From Pseudalkalibacillus salsuginis (lineage in GTDB: Bacteria; Bacillota; Bacilli; Bacillales; Fictibacillaceae): a stretch of DNA of 64,000 bases. Positions within the stretch are counted from its first letter, which is position 1. The number at the start of each line of letters is the position of its first letter. The notes under the pieces were generated by a model, which worked only from the letters and a program-made list of their open reading frames with translations, was not told where the DNA came from and searched no databases. The translations under genes were made by a program, and so were the position numbers. Location of the stretch: NCBI RefSeq assembly GCF_021646685.1, contig NZ_JAKJHW010000001.1, forward strand, positions 620,001 to 684,000. Direction: 5' to 3'. Shown in pieces: positions 9,217-19,977 of this stretch.

Positions 9217-9924
9217 TTATTGAGGCCCATCCAATTTATACCCTAACCCGCGAATTGTTTTAATATAAATTGGCTTCCTTGTGTTATGCTCTATCTTTTC
9301 CCGCAAATGGCTGATATGCACATCGACAATCCTCGTATCCCCGACAAAATCATAATCCCAGATCGCATTCAGCAATTGTTCACGGGAAAGGACTCTTCCA
9401 CGGTTTTTGACCAGATAGACGAGAAGTTCAAACTCTTTTGGTGTAAGTTCAAGCGGCTCTCCCTCAAAAAAGGCTTCATAATTGTCAGGAAACACCTTCA
9501 ATTCCCCGACTTTCATAGACTCAAGATCATCCCGGTTTTGGTTTTGAGAAGAAACGTATTGACTTCTTCTTAAAATCGCTTTAACCCGAGCTACAACTTC
9601 ACGAGGACTGAATGGCTTGGTCAAGTAATCATCAGCCCCAAGCTCCAAACCTAAAACCTTGTCGAACTCATCATCTTTAGCAGTTAACATAAGAATAGGA
9701 ATAAGATGCTGTGATTGACGGAGATTCTTACAGACATCCAATCCATCCATTTCGGGCAGCATTAAGTCCAATACGATCAAATCAGGGTGTTCTTCACGAG
9801 CTAGCTCAAGTCCGGTAACACCATCCATAGCCGTGATCACTTCGAAACCTGCTTGTTCAAGGTTGAATTGTAATAAGGTATTGATTGACTCCTCATCTTC
9901 AATTACTAGTATTTTCTCTTTCAT
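9217..9924 (-). CDS. phoP: Phosphate regulon response regulator PhoP
   Basis: OmpR-family regulator of 235 aa. The receiver domain (about 1-120) has the acidic pair EDEE and the phosphorylation site Asp53 in VLDLMLPE, with Lys in TKPF. The C-terminal winged helix contains LTPKEFELLVYL and TIRGLGYKL. I start it at the ATG at 9924, six nt after GGAG; a GTG at 9936 is possible but overlaps the ribosome binding site GAGGTGGAG. Forms the two-component pair with phoR and lies downstream of the TCA genes as in B. subtilis. Confidence 0.94.
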   Translation of the reverse strand: MKEKILVIEDEESINTLLQFNLEQAGFEVITAMDGVTGLELAREEHPDLIVLDLMLPEMDGLDVCKNLRQSQHLIPILMLTAKDDEFDKVLGLELGADDYLTKPFSPREVVARVKAILRRSQYVSSQNQNRDDLESMKVGELKVFPDNYEAFFEGEPLELTPKEFELLVYLVKNRGRVLSREQLLNAIWDYDFVGDTRIVDVHISHLREKIEHNTRKPIYIKTIRGLGYKLDGPQ

Positions 9925-9992
9925 CTTAAGCTCCACCTCATATTGGACATAATTTTGATTTTATTTTTACACATTAGAGCCGAAAAAAAAAC

Positions 9993-10015
9993 AAAAAAGA
10001 CGAAAACGTCTCTTT
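9993..10015 (-). terminator. Terminator of the MaoC-like gene
   Basis: Short hairpin AGACG-AAAA-CGTCT followed by TTTTTTG on the minus strand, between the MaoC-like gene and phoP. Confidence 0.75.
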
Positions 10016-10038
10016 TGTTACCGAATTTTTACACTGGC

Positions 10039-10515
10039 TTAAAAATTATCGAAGGTTCTAGATGTGATCGAGCGTGGTGCATAAGGCGGACATACTTCGA
10101 GTTCTCCGTCGATGACGAGAGTTTCGTCCTCATCATAACCTTTGACTATGACTGTCACAAGATGTTTCTCCGAATCTACATTCGTGATTTCGAATTTGAG
10201 TACAATCGTTGCATAATGGTAGACAGGCTTCGGAAATGAAATCGTCTGTTTTAAAATTGAACTTCCCGGACCTGGAAGGTATTTACTCACAGCAGAAGTT
10301 ATGAAACCGGTCAGCATGATCTGCGGGACGACTGGTTTTTTAAACGGTGTCAGTGAAGCATAATCATGTTGGATATATAGCGGATTATTGTCATCCGTCA
10401 AACCTAGATAGAGGAGAAGATCTTTATCATGAATTGTTTCCGTGATTTCTAGTTTTTCCCCAACGTTCATTTCATCAATTTTTCTTCCAAGCTTGCGTTT
10501 TTTACCTAGTAGCAT
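10039..10515 (-). CDS. MaoC-like hot-dog fold protein
   Basis: 158 aa. The segment LGLTDDNNPLYIQHDYA resembles the hydratase motif of MaoC/R-specific enoyl-CoA hydratases (D-x-N-P...), followed by GFITSAVSKYLPGPGS and the beta strands of a single hot-dog domain. Members act on acyl-CoA substrates, but the usual histidine after the NP is not in its standard place, so activity is uncertain. The open frame extends 39 codons upstream; the start is set at the ATG at 10515 because GAGGAGGGAACTGAC precedes it. It lies between mdh and phoP and is separated from both by terminators. Function unassigned. Confidence 0.7.
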   Translation of the reverse strand: MLLGKKRKLGRKIDEMNVGEKLEITETIHDKDLLLYLGLTDDNNPLYIQHDYASLTPFKKPVVPQIMLTGFITSAVSKYLPGPGSSILKQTISFPKPVYHYATIVLKFEITNVDSEKHLVTVIVKGYDEDETLVIDGELEVCPPYAPRSITSRTFDNF

Positions 10516-10602
10516 GTCAGTTCCCTCCTCGTGAAGTAAGCGTTTACACCATTTTAAAAAAGGAAATGCCAGATGAATAGAAACATTCTGACATTGTGGT
10601 GT

Positions 10603-10716
10603 AAGAAATGCGCAAACGCCCTGATCAGCCACGAAGGAGGACTGAAATGATCCAAGTGGCTGGGCGCTGAGCTGGACATTGCTTCATTGCAACAAAATAT
10701 TTATGCTTTCTTATCG
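10603..10716 (+). repeat. Dispersed repeat, module A, short form (copy 2)
   Basis: Begins CGCAAACGCCCTGATCAGCC and ends TTTATGCTTTCTTATCG. The central third of the module is missing. CAGCCAC at 10625-10631 pairs with GTGGCTG at 10656-10662 without mismatch. Together with the copy at 16346 this stem shows two compensatory changes. Confidence 0.85.
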
Positions 10717-10754
10717 TGTATAGAATACTTGGTAAAGCCAAGCCTAGGCGAAGG

Positions 10755-10841
10755 CTGAGCCTTAGTTACACTTATACTTAGTTCGTAAACTTTTCTGCTA
10801 CGTCGGTTAGCTACATCGCTGAAAAGTTATACTTTCTTAAG
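10755..10841 (+). repeat. Dispersed repeat, module B (copy 2)
   Basis: Nearly identical to 33130-33219: CTGAGCCTTAGTTACAC..., a hairpin-forming AACTTTTC...GAAAAGTT, and the terminal TATACTTTCTTAAGG. It abuts the T-tract of the mdh terminator. The 380 bp between the MaoC-like gene and mdh are filled by the two modules and the terminator. Confidence 0.85.
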
Positions 10842-10848
10842 GTGTAAA

Positions 10849-10876
10849 GAAAAAATTCGAGAAAGATTCCCGAATT
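10849..10876 (-). terminator. citZ-icd-mdh terminator
   Basis: On the minus strand AATTCGGGA pairs with TCTCGAATT with one mismatch, followed by TTTTTTC. It lies 22 bp after the mdh stop. Confidence 0.75.
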
Positions 10877-10898
10877 CCTCCTTTTCAGTGTTCCATTA

Positions 10899-11837
10899 TT
10901 AAGCTAAAACATTCATGACGGTACGGACTGAGTCTGCCGATTTATCCAATTCAGCTTTCTCATCTTCTGTAAGGTCAAGCTCGATAATTTCTTCCAAGCC
11001 ATTCCCGCCGAGGATAGTCGGTACACCTAAGCAGATTCCATCGTATCCATACTCACCTTCAAGATAAGCGATGGCAGGAAGTACACGTCGTTGGTCTTTG
11101 AGGATCGCTTCAATCATTTCAACAAGAGAGGCAGCAGGTGCATAATAGGCACTGCCGTTACCTAATAATTGTACGATTTCCCCTCCACCCTTACGTGTAC
11201 GCTCGATGATTGCATTCAAACGCTCCTTGCTGATCAACTTGTCTAATGGGATTCCTCCGGCATTGGAGTAACGGATCAATGGAACCATATCGTCTCCATG
11301 TCCACCAAGGACGAATCCACGGATATCTTTTACTGAAAGGTTGAGTTCTTCCGCAACGAAAGTACAGAAACGAGCAGTGTCAAGAATGCCAGACTGACCG
11401 ATCACTCGGTGTTTAGGGAAACCAGATTCTTTAAGCACTGTGTAAGTCATAGCATCAACCGGATTCGTCAATACGATGATCGTACAATCAGGAGAATATT
11501 TTACAATCTTCTGCGTTACACTCTTCATGATCTTAGCATTCGTATTGACCAGATCATCACGGCTCATACCTGGCTTGCGGGCAATACCTGCAGTAATTAC
11601 GACAATGTCAGAACCGGCAGTATCTTCATAATTTGCAGTCCCTGTAATCTTCGCGTCGAACCCTTGAACAGGGCTTGCTTCAAGCATATCAAGCGCTTTA
11701 CCCTTCGTAGGGTTTTCCATGTCGGGAATATCTACAAGGACAACATCACCAAGTTCTTTTTGACCAGTGATGAATGCTGTAGTGGCTCCAGTAAAGCCGC
11801 CGCCGATTACGGAAATTTTATTACGTCTGTTTGCCAT
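10899..11837 (-). CDS. mdh: Malate dehydrogenase
   Basis: 312 aa, LDH-like NAD-dependent malate dehydrogenase, TCA cycle. Nucleotide fold [13 protein letters not shown] at the N-terminus, substrate arginine region [23 protein letters not shown], and the catalytic histidine in [12 protein letters not shown]. The start is taken as the second in-frame ATG (11837): AAGGGGAG lies 6 nt before it, whereas the ATG at 11843 directly abuts the box. Only 12 bp separate it from icd, so citZ-icd-mdh is one run with terminators outside it. Confidence 0.96.
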   Translation of the reverse strand: MANRRNKISVIGGGFTGATTAFITGQKELGDVVLVDIPDMENPTKGKALDMLEASPVQGFDAKITGTANYEDTAGSDIVVITAGIARKPGMSRDDLVNTNAKIMKSVTQKIVKYSPDCTIIVLTNPVDAMTYTVLKESGFPKHRVIGQSGILDTARFCTFVAEELNLSVKDIRGFVLGGHGDDMVPLIRYSNAGGIPLDKLISKERLNAIIERTRKGGGEIVQLLGNGSAYYAPAASLVEMIEAILKDQRRVLPAIAYLEGEYGYDGICLGVPTILGGNGLEEIIELDLTEDEKAELDKSADSVRTVMNVLA

Positions 11838-11849
11838 GTCCATCTCCCC

Positions 11850-13121
11850 TTACGCCATATTTTTGATAAGTTCATTACCGAACTCAGAAGTCTTCACTTC
11901 AGTAGCGCCTTCCATAAGACGTGCGAAGTCGTATGTGACGACTTTGCTTGCAATCGTCTTCTCCATTGATTTCATAACTAATTCGGCTGCTTCAGTCCAT
12001 CCGATATGTTCTAATAATAAAACACCTGAAAGGATGACTGAAGATGGATTCACTTTATCTAACCCAGCATATTTTGGAGCTGTTCCATGTGTCGCTTCAA
12101 AGATTGCATGTCCGGTTTCATAGTTGATGTTTGCTCCTGGTGCAATACCGATTCCACCTACTTGGGCAGCAAGGGCATCAGACACATAGTCACCGTTCAA
12201 GTTCATAGTTGCTACAACATCAAATTCTGCAGGGCGTGTAAGGATTTGTTGAAGGAAAATATCCGCAATCGCATCCTTGATGATGATCTTGCCAGCAGCT
12301 TCAGCATCAGCTTGTGCCTTGTTTGCAGCTTCTTTACCATCTGCCTCTACAATACGGTCATATTCAGCCCATGTGAACACTTTATCTCCAAATTCCTGTT
12401 CGGCTACTTCATAACCCCAGTTCTTGAATGCTCCTTCCGTAAACTTCATGATGTTTCCTTTATGGACAAGTGTTACGCTCTTGCGTCCTTCATTCAATGC
12501 ATATTGGATTGCAGCACGCACAAGACGTTTCGTCCCTTCTTCTGATACCGGTTTAATCCCGATTCCAGATGTTTCAGGGAAACGGATTTTATTTGCACCC
12601 ATTTCCTCTTGAAGGAATTTGATGACTTTCTTGACTTCATCCGTCCCTTTGGCAAATTCGATTCCAGCATAGATATCCTCAGTGTTCTCACGGAAAATAA
12701 CCATGTCAGTATCTTCTGGTTTTTTAAGTGGTGATGGAACTCCAGTGAAATAACGAACCGGACGCAAGCAAGTGAAAAGATCCAATTCTTGGCGTAATGC
12801 TACGTTCAATGAGCGGATACCGCCACCAATAGGAGTTGTCAATGGTCCTTTGATCGCGAGTATGTATTCACGAATCATATCAAGAGTTTCGTCAGGGAGC
12901 CATTCACCAGTTTGGTCAAAAGCTTTCTGTCCTGCAAGGACTTCCGTCCAAACAATTTCTTTTTCTCCGTTATATGCTTTTTCAACTGCTGCTTCCAATA
13001 CTTTAGACGCTGCAGCCCAAATGTCCGGTCCAATACCGTCTCCTTCGATGAAAGGAATGATCGGCTTGTCCGGTACATTCAGTACCCCATTATCTACTGT
13101 AATACGTTCTCCGTTTGACAA
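11850..13121 (-). CDS. icd: NADP-dependent isocitrate dehydrogenase
   Basis: 423 aa, the standard length for the Bacillus/E. coli type. Ser104 in RSLNVALRQ is the isocitrate-binding serine that can be phosphorylated in this family. Further conserved parts are [11 protein letters not shown], the [11 protein letters not shown] loop and [11 protein letters not shown] in the NADP site. It makes 2-oxoglutarate and NADPH. Sits between citZ and mdh, as in B. subtilis citZ-citC-citH. Start ATG preceded by AGGAGGTAATTA. Confidence 0.97.
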   Translation of the reverse strand: MSNGERITVDNGVLNVPDKPIIPFIEGDGIGPDIWAAASKVLEAAVEKAYNGEKEIVWTEVLAGQKAFDQTGEWLPDETLDMIREYILAIKGPLTTPIGGGIRSLNVALRQELDLFTCLRPVRYFTGVPSPLKKPEDTDMVIFRENTEDIYAGIEFAKGTDEVKKVIKFLQEEMGANKIRFPETSGIGIKPVSEEGTKRLVRAAIQYALNEGRKSVTLVHKGNIMKFTEGAFKNWGYEVAEQEFGDKVFTWAEYDRIVEADGKEAANKAQADAEAAGKIIIKDAIADIFLQQILTRPAEFDVVATMNLNGDYVSDALAAQVGGIGIAPGANINYETGHAIFEATHGTAPKYAGLDKVNPSSVILSGVLLLEHIGWTEAAELVMKSMEKTIASKVVTYDFARLMEGATEVKTSEFGNELIKNMA

Positions 13122-13273
13122 GTTAATTACCTCCTGCTAAGAAATCTAATTTTTCATTTATTATCGTAACAAAAACACTTGGAAATGACTCATAAAAGGT
13201 ATCTGATGAAGTTGGACTTCCCATGCTCAATCTCATCCGACACTTTTGAAGTGAGCCGATACGTTCATTCCAA

Positions 13274-14389
13274 TCAGCGGTTTTCGATCGGAACATACTT
13301 TTGCTTTGATGGTCCTGTGTACTCAGCACGCGGACGAATTAGACGGTTATTTTCATATTGTTCTAGGATGTGTGCAAGCCAGCCGGAAACCCTGCTCATT
13401 GCAAAAATCGGTGTAAAAAGATCATGTTTTAGACCCAGGCTGTGATAGACGGATGCTGAATAGAAATCGACATTAGGTAGTAAGCCCTTTTCATTTTTCA
13501 TCAATTCATCAAGTTTCACAGACATATCGTACCATTTTGATTCACCCGTGATGTCCGTCAATTGTTTAGACATTTCACGAAGGTGTTTTGCCCGAGGATC
13601 TCCATCCTTATAGACGCGGTGTCCAAATCCCATTATTTTTTCCTTGCGTTCAAGCGCTTTTTTCAAATAGGATTCTACATTTTCCGGGTCACCGATTTCC
13701 GTAAGCATCTTCATGACCCTTTCATTGGCTCCGCCGTGAAGAGGTCCTTTCAATGCACCGATTGCAGCTGTTACACCTGAATATACATCGGATAGTGTTG
13801 CCACACAAACACGGGCTGTAAATGTAGAAGCGTTTAGCTCATGATCCGCATGAAGTACTAATGCTTTATTGACCGCTTTTTCGGAAATCTCATCAGGCTC
13901 TTTTCCGTTAAGCATGTACAAAAAGTTTGCAGCATAGCTAAGTTTTGAATTCGGCTGGATGACTTCCTGCCCATCACGTAAGCGGGATAATGCAGCGACG
14001 ATGGATGAAAGCTTCGCTTGAAGGCGGATCGCCTTCGTGAAATTCGCATCTTCACTCATTTCATCAGCTTCGCTGTCATATAATCCTAACGCTGATACTG
14101 CAGTTCTCACCGCGGCCATTGGGTGGATTTCATCAAGCGGAAAGCTTTTCATCATATCCAATACTTGTTCTGGCAAAGCATAGTGCTTGGATAACTCAGC
14201 ATTGAAGTCATCCAGTTCCTTTCGGTTAGGCAACTTACCATACCAAAGCAGGTAAACAACCTCTTCAAAACTTGCATAATCTGCAAGATCATCAATATTG
14301 TAGCCGCGGTAAGTCAACACACCGTCGATGATGGAACTTACCGAAGATGTAGTGGCTACAATGCCTTCTAAACCTCTAGTTGTGGTCAT
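13274..14389 (-). CDS. citZ: Citrate synthase
   Basis: 371 aa, short Gram-positive type. Catalytic His in GPLHGGANE, second His in MGFGHRVYK and Asp in NVDFYSASVY are all present. Condenses acetyl-CoA and oxaloacetate and is the first gene of citZ-icd-mdh; 152 bp separate it from icd. In B. subtilis the promoter is controlled by CcpC, CcpA and CodY. The region upstream here holds a perfect inverted repeat and a cre-like sequence (see 14485-14534). Confidence 0.96.
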   Translation of the reverse strand: MTTTRGLEGIVATTSSVSSIIDGVLTYRGYNIDDLADYASFEEVVYLLWYGKLPNRKELDDFNAELSKHYALPEQVLDMMKSFPLDEIHPMAAVRTAVSALGLYDSEADEMSEDANFTKAIRLQAKLSSIVAALSRLRDGQEVIQPNSKLSYAANFLYMLNGKEPDEISEKAVNKALVLHADHELNASTFTARVCVATLSDVYSGVTAAIGALKGPLHGGANERVMKMLTEIGDPENVESYLKKALERKEKIMGFGHRVYKDGDPRAKHLREMSKQLTDITGESKWYDMSVKLDELMKNEKGLLPNVDFYSASVYHSLGLKHDLFTPIFAMSRVSGWLAHILEQYENNRLIRPRAEYTGPSKQKYVPIENR

Positions 14390-14484
14390 GGCCTTCTCTC
14401 CTTTTAATAGATTGAAATCTCTGTTCTCTTAATACAATAAAGCCTGCGCCCAAAAAGTGACGAACTTCTTGTATCAAAGGAAAA

Positions 14485-14534
14485 TGTTTACTCCATAGTA
14501 AACACATTAATCAAGGAAGGATAAAACGCATACA
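14485..14534. promoter_or_regulatory. Candidate operator and cre-like site upstream of citZ
   Basis: TGTTTACT-CCAT-AGTAAACA (14485-14504) is a perfect 8-bp inverted repeat about 95 bp upstream of the citZ start. Next to it, ATAAAACGCATACA (14521-14534; complement TGTATGCGTTTTAT) resembles the catabolite-responsive element with about two mismatches. Both would suit carbon control of the TCA genes. The factor binding the first site is not identified; the sequence does not look like the CcpC ATAA-N7-TTAT pattern. Confidence 0.45.
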
Positions 14535-14620
14535 TATCAATTATAAACAAGTTTCTAAACTTTGTGAATGCATACGACTCGAAAACCTTAATCTATCAAT
14601 GAAATTCTCTTGTAGGTTGG

Positions 14621-15082
14621 TCATGATATAAGATGTACAACTTTCATGACCAAGTATGCAATCCCTGCTCCTATCAATGGACCAACTGCTATTCCATTGA
14701 ATAAACTTACTGCTAAAATTGTACCGAAAACAAGTGCTGTTGTGATATGTGGATCTTCAGCGAGAAGTTTGATCCCACTTGAGGCTATCAAAGCAACAGC
14801 TATACCTGATCCAAGGGCGATCCATGCATAGGATGATTTCAAAGCCTCTCCCAATTGCCTGAACCCGATATCCCCAGTGGCGATCGGGACCAGAACAGCA
14901 ATCGTAATAATGGTGACCCCCCATTCAATTCCCTTTTTTTGAAAGGTAGGAAAGACTTTATCACCAAGACCTACCCATTTAATCACGAGCAAAAACACGA
15001 CAGCGATCAATAATGACTTGTTCTTTGCCCAAAGAGCAATTCCCAATAAAATCAATAGAAATAAGGATGCCTGGTTGAACAT
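14621..15082 (-). CDS. DUF441 membrane protein (YtwI-like)
   Basis: 153 aa with about four membrane segments and no catalytic motif. The pattern GVTIITIAVLVPIATG and GAGIAYLVMKVVH fits the DUF441 (UPF0756) family found next to citZ in bacilli, called YtwI in B. subtilis. Function unknown. It runs divergently from ytvI and is separated from citZ by the citZ promoter region. Confidence 0.75.
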   Translation of the reverse strand: MFNQASLFLLILLGIALWAKNKSLLIAVVFLLVIKWVGLGDKVFPTFQKKGIEWGVTIITIAVLVPIATGDIGFRQLGEALKSSYAWIALGSGIAVALIASSGIKLLAEDPHITTALVFGTILAVSLFNGIAVGPLIGAGIAYLVMKVVHLIS

Positions 15083-15181
15083 TCTTTCCTTCCTTTCTAA
15101 TTAACATTGAATCTTCATGCTATGAATTGTAAAATAATACTATTCCACAGGGTGGAGACCCCTGCGAAAGGATCGAGGCCG

Positions 15182-16300
15182 TTGAATCTTCATTATGTAT
15201 ACAGCTTTCTAAGATTTCTATTCATCATTGCAATCATTATCTTCTCTTGCTATGCCTTATTGCTTACTGCAAAGGTTACATATCCATTCATCATCGCATT
15301 TTTCTTAGCCTTGATGATTAATCCGCTCGTAAACCTTCTAGAACGGAAAGGAAAGATGCCAAGGGGCATTGCTGTCATGATCGTTTTGATTTTACTGCTC
15401 GCGTTGATTGCAGGATTTTTGACTTTGTTGATTAGTGAGATGATATCCGGATTTGGCTATTTGGCAGAAGTTATTCCGCAGCATACGCAGACACTCGTTC
15501 ATTTTGGGCAAGCCTATTTCACCCAGCAGGTTTTACCGGTCTATTATGACCTGCTTGCAATGTTCAAAAACCTGGACCCGTCCCAGCGTGATACAGTCAT
15601 TGCCAATATTCAATCGATTGGTGAAAATATAACTGAAAACGTCAAGGGATTTGTACAATCTGTATTAATCGGATTACAGAACTTTTTACTTAGCTTGCCT
15701 AATGTCGTCACCGTTATGATTTTTTCTTTACTTGCAACGTTTTTCATCAGTAAGGATTGGTATCGTTTCAAAGGATGGTTGGAGAAAAAGACCCCTGAAC
15801 GGACTGTCGAGAGCGGGCGCAGCGTCTATATTGAGCTTCGTAAAGCGCTTGTAGGCTTCATAAAAGCGCAATTGACACTCATTTCGATTACTGCAGCGAT
15901 TGTCCTGGTCGGACTTCTGATTTTACGGGTAGACTACGCAATCACCATAGCTATCCTGATCGGTATAGTCGACCTCCTGCCTTATCTTGGCACTGGTGCC
16001 GTATTCGTTCCCTGGATCATTTACTCGTTCGTCATGGAAGAATTTACGCTTACAATCGGATTATCGATCTTATACGGGGTCGTCATTATACAGCGCCAAA
16101 TCATGGAACCTAAAATCCTATCATCCAGTATCGGTTTGGACCCACTTGCTACATTAATCTCTTTATTCGTGGGTTTCAAGTTATTCGGTTTCCTTGGCCT
16201 GATCATCGGGCCTGTTACCCTCGTTGTCATTCGTGCATTGAGCCAAGCGAATGTCTTCGAAGATCTCTGGCATTTTATTATCGGTAAAAAAGCAGCATGA
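15182..16300 (+). CDS. ytvI: AI-2E family transporter-like membrane protein YtvI
   Basis: About 372 aa, six to eight membrane helices. The conserved C-terminal region of the AI-2E/PerM family is present (IGIVDLLPYLGTGAVFVPW, GLDPLATLISLFVGFKLFG, LIIGPVTLVV). The frame is open 25 codons further upstream, but the extra residues are not membrane-like. The TTG at 15182 after AAAGGATCGAGG gives the 371-372 aa of B. subtilis YtvI. The transported substrate is unknown. Convergent with fxsA; a shared terminator and a repeat copy lie between. Confidence 0.8.
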   Translation: MNLHYVYSFLRFLFIIAIIIFSCYALLLTAKVTYPFIIAFFLALMINPLVNLLERKGKMPRGIAVMIVLILLLALIAGFLTLLISEMISGFGYLAEVIPQHTQTLVHFGQAYFTQQVLPVYYDLLAMFKNLDPSQRDTVIANIQSIGENITENVKGFVQSVLIGLQNFLLSLPNVVTVMIFSLLATFFISKDWYRFKGWLEKKTPERTVESGRSVYIELRKALVGFIKAQLTLISITAAIVLVGLLILRVDYAITIAILIGIVDLLPYLGTGAVFVPWIIYSFVMEEFTLTIGLSILYGVVIIQRQIMEPKILSSSIGLDPLATLISLFVGFKLFGFLGLIIGPVTLVVIRALSQANVFEDLWHFIIGKKAA

Positions 16301-16345
16301 TATAAAAAAAGATTTAGGCTCATTTCAGCTCCATTTTTCTGAACC

Positions 16346-16555
16346 GAAGAAAAGCGCAAGCGCCCTGGCTAACCATGAAGGTCACTGGAAGTCCGGCAAG
16401 GAGGCTCGAACCAAACCAAGTTCGGTTCTGCGTGGGTAAACCCTTCGACCTAAATCAATGTGGGGCCGCCGCAGGGGGACTGAAGTGATCCAAGTGGTTA
16501 GGCGTTGGAGCTAGACATCATATCGCCGCAACCAAAATTGTATACTTTCTTATCC
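16346..16555 (+). repeat. Dispersed repeat, module A, full length (copy 3)
   Basis: Full module: left end AAAGCGCAAGCGCC, central hairpin (GAACC...GGTTC), CTTCGACCTAAATCAATGTG, GCCGCCGCAG, GGACTGAAGTGATCCAAG and right end TATACTTTCTTATCC. CTAACCA (16368-16374) pairs with TGGTTAG (16496-16502). This differs from CAGCCAC/GTGGCTG of copy 2 by paired changes. Lies next to the fxsA terminator. Confidence 0.88.
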
Positions 16556-16564
16556 TTTGTAATT

Positions 16565-16599
16565 AAAACTGGACTGACTTTTAGTGTCAGTCCAGTTTT
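16565..16599. terminator. Bidirectional terminator between ytvI and fxsA
   Basis: A perfect 14-bp stem (16565-16578 with 16586-16599, core ACTGGACTGAC) with A-rich and T-rich ends works in both directions for the convergent genes. Confidence 0.85.
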
Positions 16600-16604
16600 T
16601 TTAG

Positions 16605-17000
16605 TTAACGACGTATTGTGAATGTGAATTGTCCTGATTCGATCTTCTTTTTTATGAATCGCCTCATCCAGATTTTCACAAAAGTCCGGGTATAAGGGAT
16701 CAGCAGCAAGAAACCTACTGTATCGGTAATGAAACCTGGTGTCAACAACAATGTACCGCCTACCAGGATACAGATCCCATCTAAGAGGACGTCACTCGGT
16801 ATTTGGGCATTTTGCAATTGGATCTGGACCAATCTCAGCGCTTGTATACCTTCTTTTTTTGCCAACCATGCACCTATGATCCCTGTCATGATAATCAAAA
16901 GAATTGTGAAAGGTACGCCGATTGTATTACCAGACCAAATCAATATGCCAATTTCCATGGCAGGTATGATGATAAGCAATAATAAGAGAATTCGAAACAT
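16605..17000 (-). CDS. fxsA: FxsA family membrane protein
   Basis: 131 aa. N-terminal membrane helix (FRILLLLLIIIPAMEIGILIW), a second long hydrophobic stretch (TIGVPFTILLIIMTGIIGAWLAKKEG) and a third (LLTPGFITDTVGFLLLIP) give the FxsA pattern, with the characteristic PGFITD motif before the last helix. In E. coli FxsA modifies exclusion of phage T7 by the F plasmid; the general role is unknown. Lies downstream of pyk with 51 bp between them, as in B. subtilis (ytzA). Confidence 0.85.
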   Translation of the reverse strand: MFRILLLLLIIIPAMEIGILIWSGNTIGVPFTILLIIMTGIIGAWLAKKEGIQALRLVQIQLQNAQIPSDVLLDGICILVGGTLLLTPGFITDTVGFLLLIPYTRTFVKIWMRRFIKKKIESGQFTFTIRR

Positions 17001-17051
17001 AGGACTCGCTCCTTAGGACGGGGTTACTACAATTATAGCCGAAAAAGTGTC

Positions 17052-18806
17052 TTATAGCACACTTGTCTTACCGCTATAAACAACACCACGCGAACCATCA
17101 ACAGTAATATCTTGACCATCCTGCAAAATTTCCGTAGCATTCTCAACCCCGACTATGACCGGAATCCCGAGACTCAAACCAACCACTGCTGCATGGCTTG
17201 TCAACCCACCTTCTTCTGTAATGACCGCCGAGGCTTTTTTCAAAGCTGGCATCATTTCCCGATCTGTGCCAATGGTAACAAGAATATCTCCTTCATTCAT
17301 TTTTGCAATTGCGTCCTCGGCATTGTTTGCCACAACCACTTTTCCAGCAACCGAACTTTGACCGATCCCTTGACCCTTGGCAATCACATCCCCGACAACG
17401 TGGACCTTCATAAGATTAGTAGTACCTGTTTCACCAACTGGTACCCCTGCAGTGATAAGGACGAGGTTTCCATGCTTGACAATACCGGACTTAAGGGAAG
17501 CATCTACAGCGATTTCCAACAGTTCATCCGTCGATCGTGCTTGCTCACTAAGCTGAGGTGTCACACCCCATACGAGGGACATCCTTCTGCAAACCACTTC
17601 AGAACTTGTTACCGCAATGATGGCCGCCTCTGGCCGGTATTTTGAAATCATCCGTGCAGTATGACCACTTTCAGTTGGTGCGATGATCGCAGATATATTC
17701 AAATTATATGCTGTATGAGATACAGATTGGCTGATTGCGTCCGTCACTGTCAGCCTACTTGATTTGCTTCTGGAATGAAGGATATCTGCATGGTTCATTG
17801 CCGTTTCTGCCTTCAGGGCAATCTTGTGCATCGTTTGGACTGCCTCAACTGGATACAGCCCTGCTGCCGTTTCTCCTGAAAGCATAATTGCGTCTGTCCC
17901 ATCAAAAATCGCATTTGCTACATCACTTGCTTCAGCACGCGTAGGGCGCGGATTACGCTGCATTGAATCTAGCATTTGGGTTGCTGTAATAACCGGTTTC
18001 CCTTTGTCATTACACTTACGGATCAACTCTTTTTGGACAAGGGGGACATCCTCAGCTGGGATTTCAACACCAAGATCTCCACGGGCAACCATCAATCCAT
18101 CTGAAACTGCGAGGATTTCGTTGATATTATCAACGCCTTCCTGATTTTCGATTTTCGGAATGATTTGGATATGTTCTGCATTATGACGTTCCAGGATTTC
18201 ACGGATTTCTAAAACATCCGATGCCCTGCGTACAAAAGAAGCGGCGATGAAATCGACGCCTTGACGAATACCAAACTCGATATCACGTGCATCTTTGTCT
18301 GTAATACCCGGGAGGTTGACGGACACGTTCGGGACGTTCACCCCTTTTTTGTTTTTCAATGTTCCACTATTCAATACACGTGTATACAGCTGTTTATCCT
18401 CTACTTTTATCACTTCCAGCTCAAAAAGGCCATCATCGAGCAGGATTTTCGAACCAACCTTGACATCGTCCACTAGTCTAGGATAAGTGACAGAAATCTT
18501 GGTCTCGTCCCCTATTACTTCTTCCATGGATACGATCAGGTCTTGTCCAGCCTTCAATTCGACCTCACCATTTTTTAAAGTTCCGGTACGGATTTCCGGC
18601 CCCTTCGTATCAAGGAGAATCGCGACCGTCTTGCCTGTTTTTTCTGCTGCTTGCCGGATGTTCGAGATCCTGGCACCGTGCTCGTCAGAATCTCCATGTG
18701 AAAAATTCAGTCTTGCAACATTCATCCCTGCATCAATCAATGATGTCAATGTTTCCACAGTTTCACTTGCTGGTCCTATTGTACAAACAATCTTGGTATT
18801 TCTCAT
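17052..18806 (-). CDS. pyk: Pyruvate kinase with C-terminal PEP-utilising domain
   Basis: 584 aa, about 110 residues longer than E. coli PykF because of a C-terminal swivelling PEP-utiliser domain (about 475-584, [23 protein letters not shown]) typical of Bacillus and Geobacillus enzymes. The catalytic barrel has TKGPEIRTG, the active-site Lys region [19 protein letters not shown] and ATQMLDSM. Converts PEP and ADP to pyruvate and ATP. Follows pfkA after 71 bp, so the two irreversible glycolytic steps are probably co-transcribed (pfkA-pyk). Confidence 0.97.
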   Translation of the reverse strand: MRNTKIVCTIGPASETVETLTSLIDAGMNVARLNFSHGDSDEHGARISNIRQAAEKTGKTVAILLDTKGPEIRTGTLKNGEVELKAGQDLIVSMEEVIGDETKISVTYPRLVDDVKVGSKILLDDGLFELEVIKVEDKQLYTRVLNSGTLKNKKGVNVPNVSVNLPGITDKDARDIEFGIRQGVDFIAASFVRRASDVLEIREILERHNAEHIQIIPKIENQEGVDNINEILAVSDGLMVARGDLGVEIPAEDVPLVQKELIRKCNDKGKPVITATQMLDSMQRNPRPTRAEASDVANAIFDGTDAIMLSGETAAGLYPVEAVQTMHKIALKAETAMNHADILHSRSKSSRLTVTDAISQSVSHTAYNLNISAIIAPTESGHTARMISKYRPEAAIIAVTSSEVVCRRMSLVWGVTPQLSEQARSTDELLEIAVDASLKSGIVKHGNLVLITAGVPVGETGTTNLMKVHVVGDVIAKGQGIGQSSVAGKVVVANNAEDAIAKMNEGDILVTIGTDREMMPALKKASAVITEEGGLTSHAAVVGLSLGIPVIVGVENATEILQDGQDITVDGSRGVVYSGKTSVL

Positions 18807-18877
18807 TATGTTCCTCCTTGAAAATCACTCTTTTAAAAATGCATAGGGAGAACCATAACCCTCCCATCAAAGCATCT

Positions 18878-19882
<1,005 letters not shown>

Positions 19883-19924
19883 TCATGTTCCAAAATGGAA
19901 GACAATAGACAAAATCCAACAGAA

Positions 19925-19972
19925 AAAGGGACTGTCCCAAAACAATAGTGTCAGACACTTATGAGACAGCCC
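19925..19972 (+). terminator. Composite terminator between accA and pfkA
   Basis: The arms around GGGACTGTC (19928) and GACAGCCC (19965-19972) form the outer stem. Its loop contains a perfect inner hairpin AGTGTC-A-GACACT (19947-19959). On the minus strand the T-tract TTTTTC follows, so it ends the accDA transcript; strand is given as + only for the listed sequences. Confidence 0.7.
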
Positions 19973-19977
19973 TTTCT

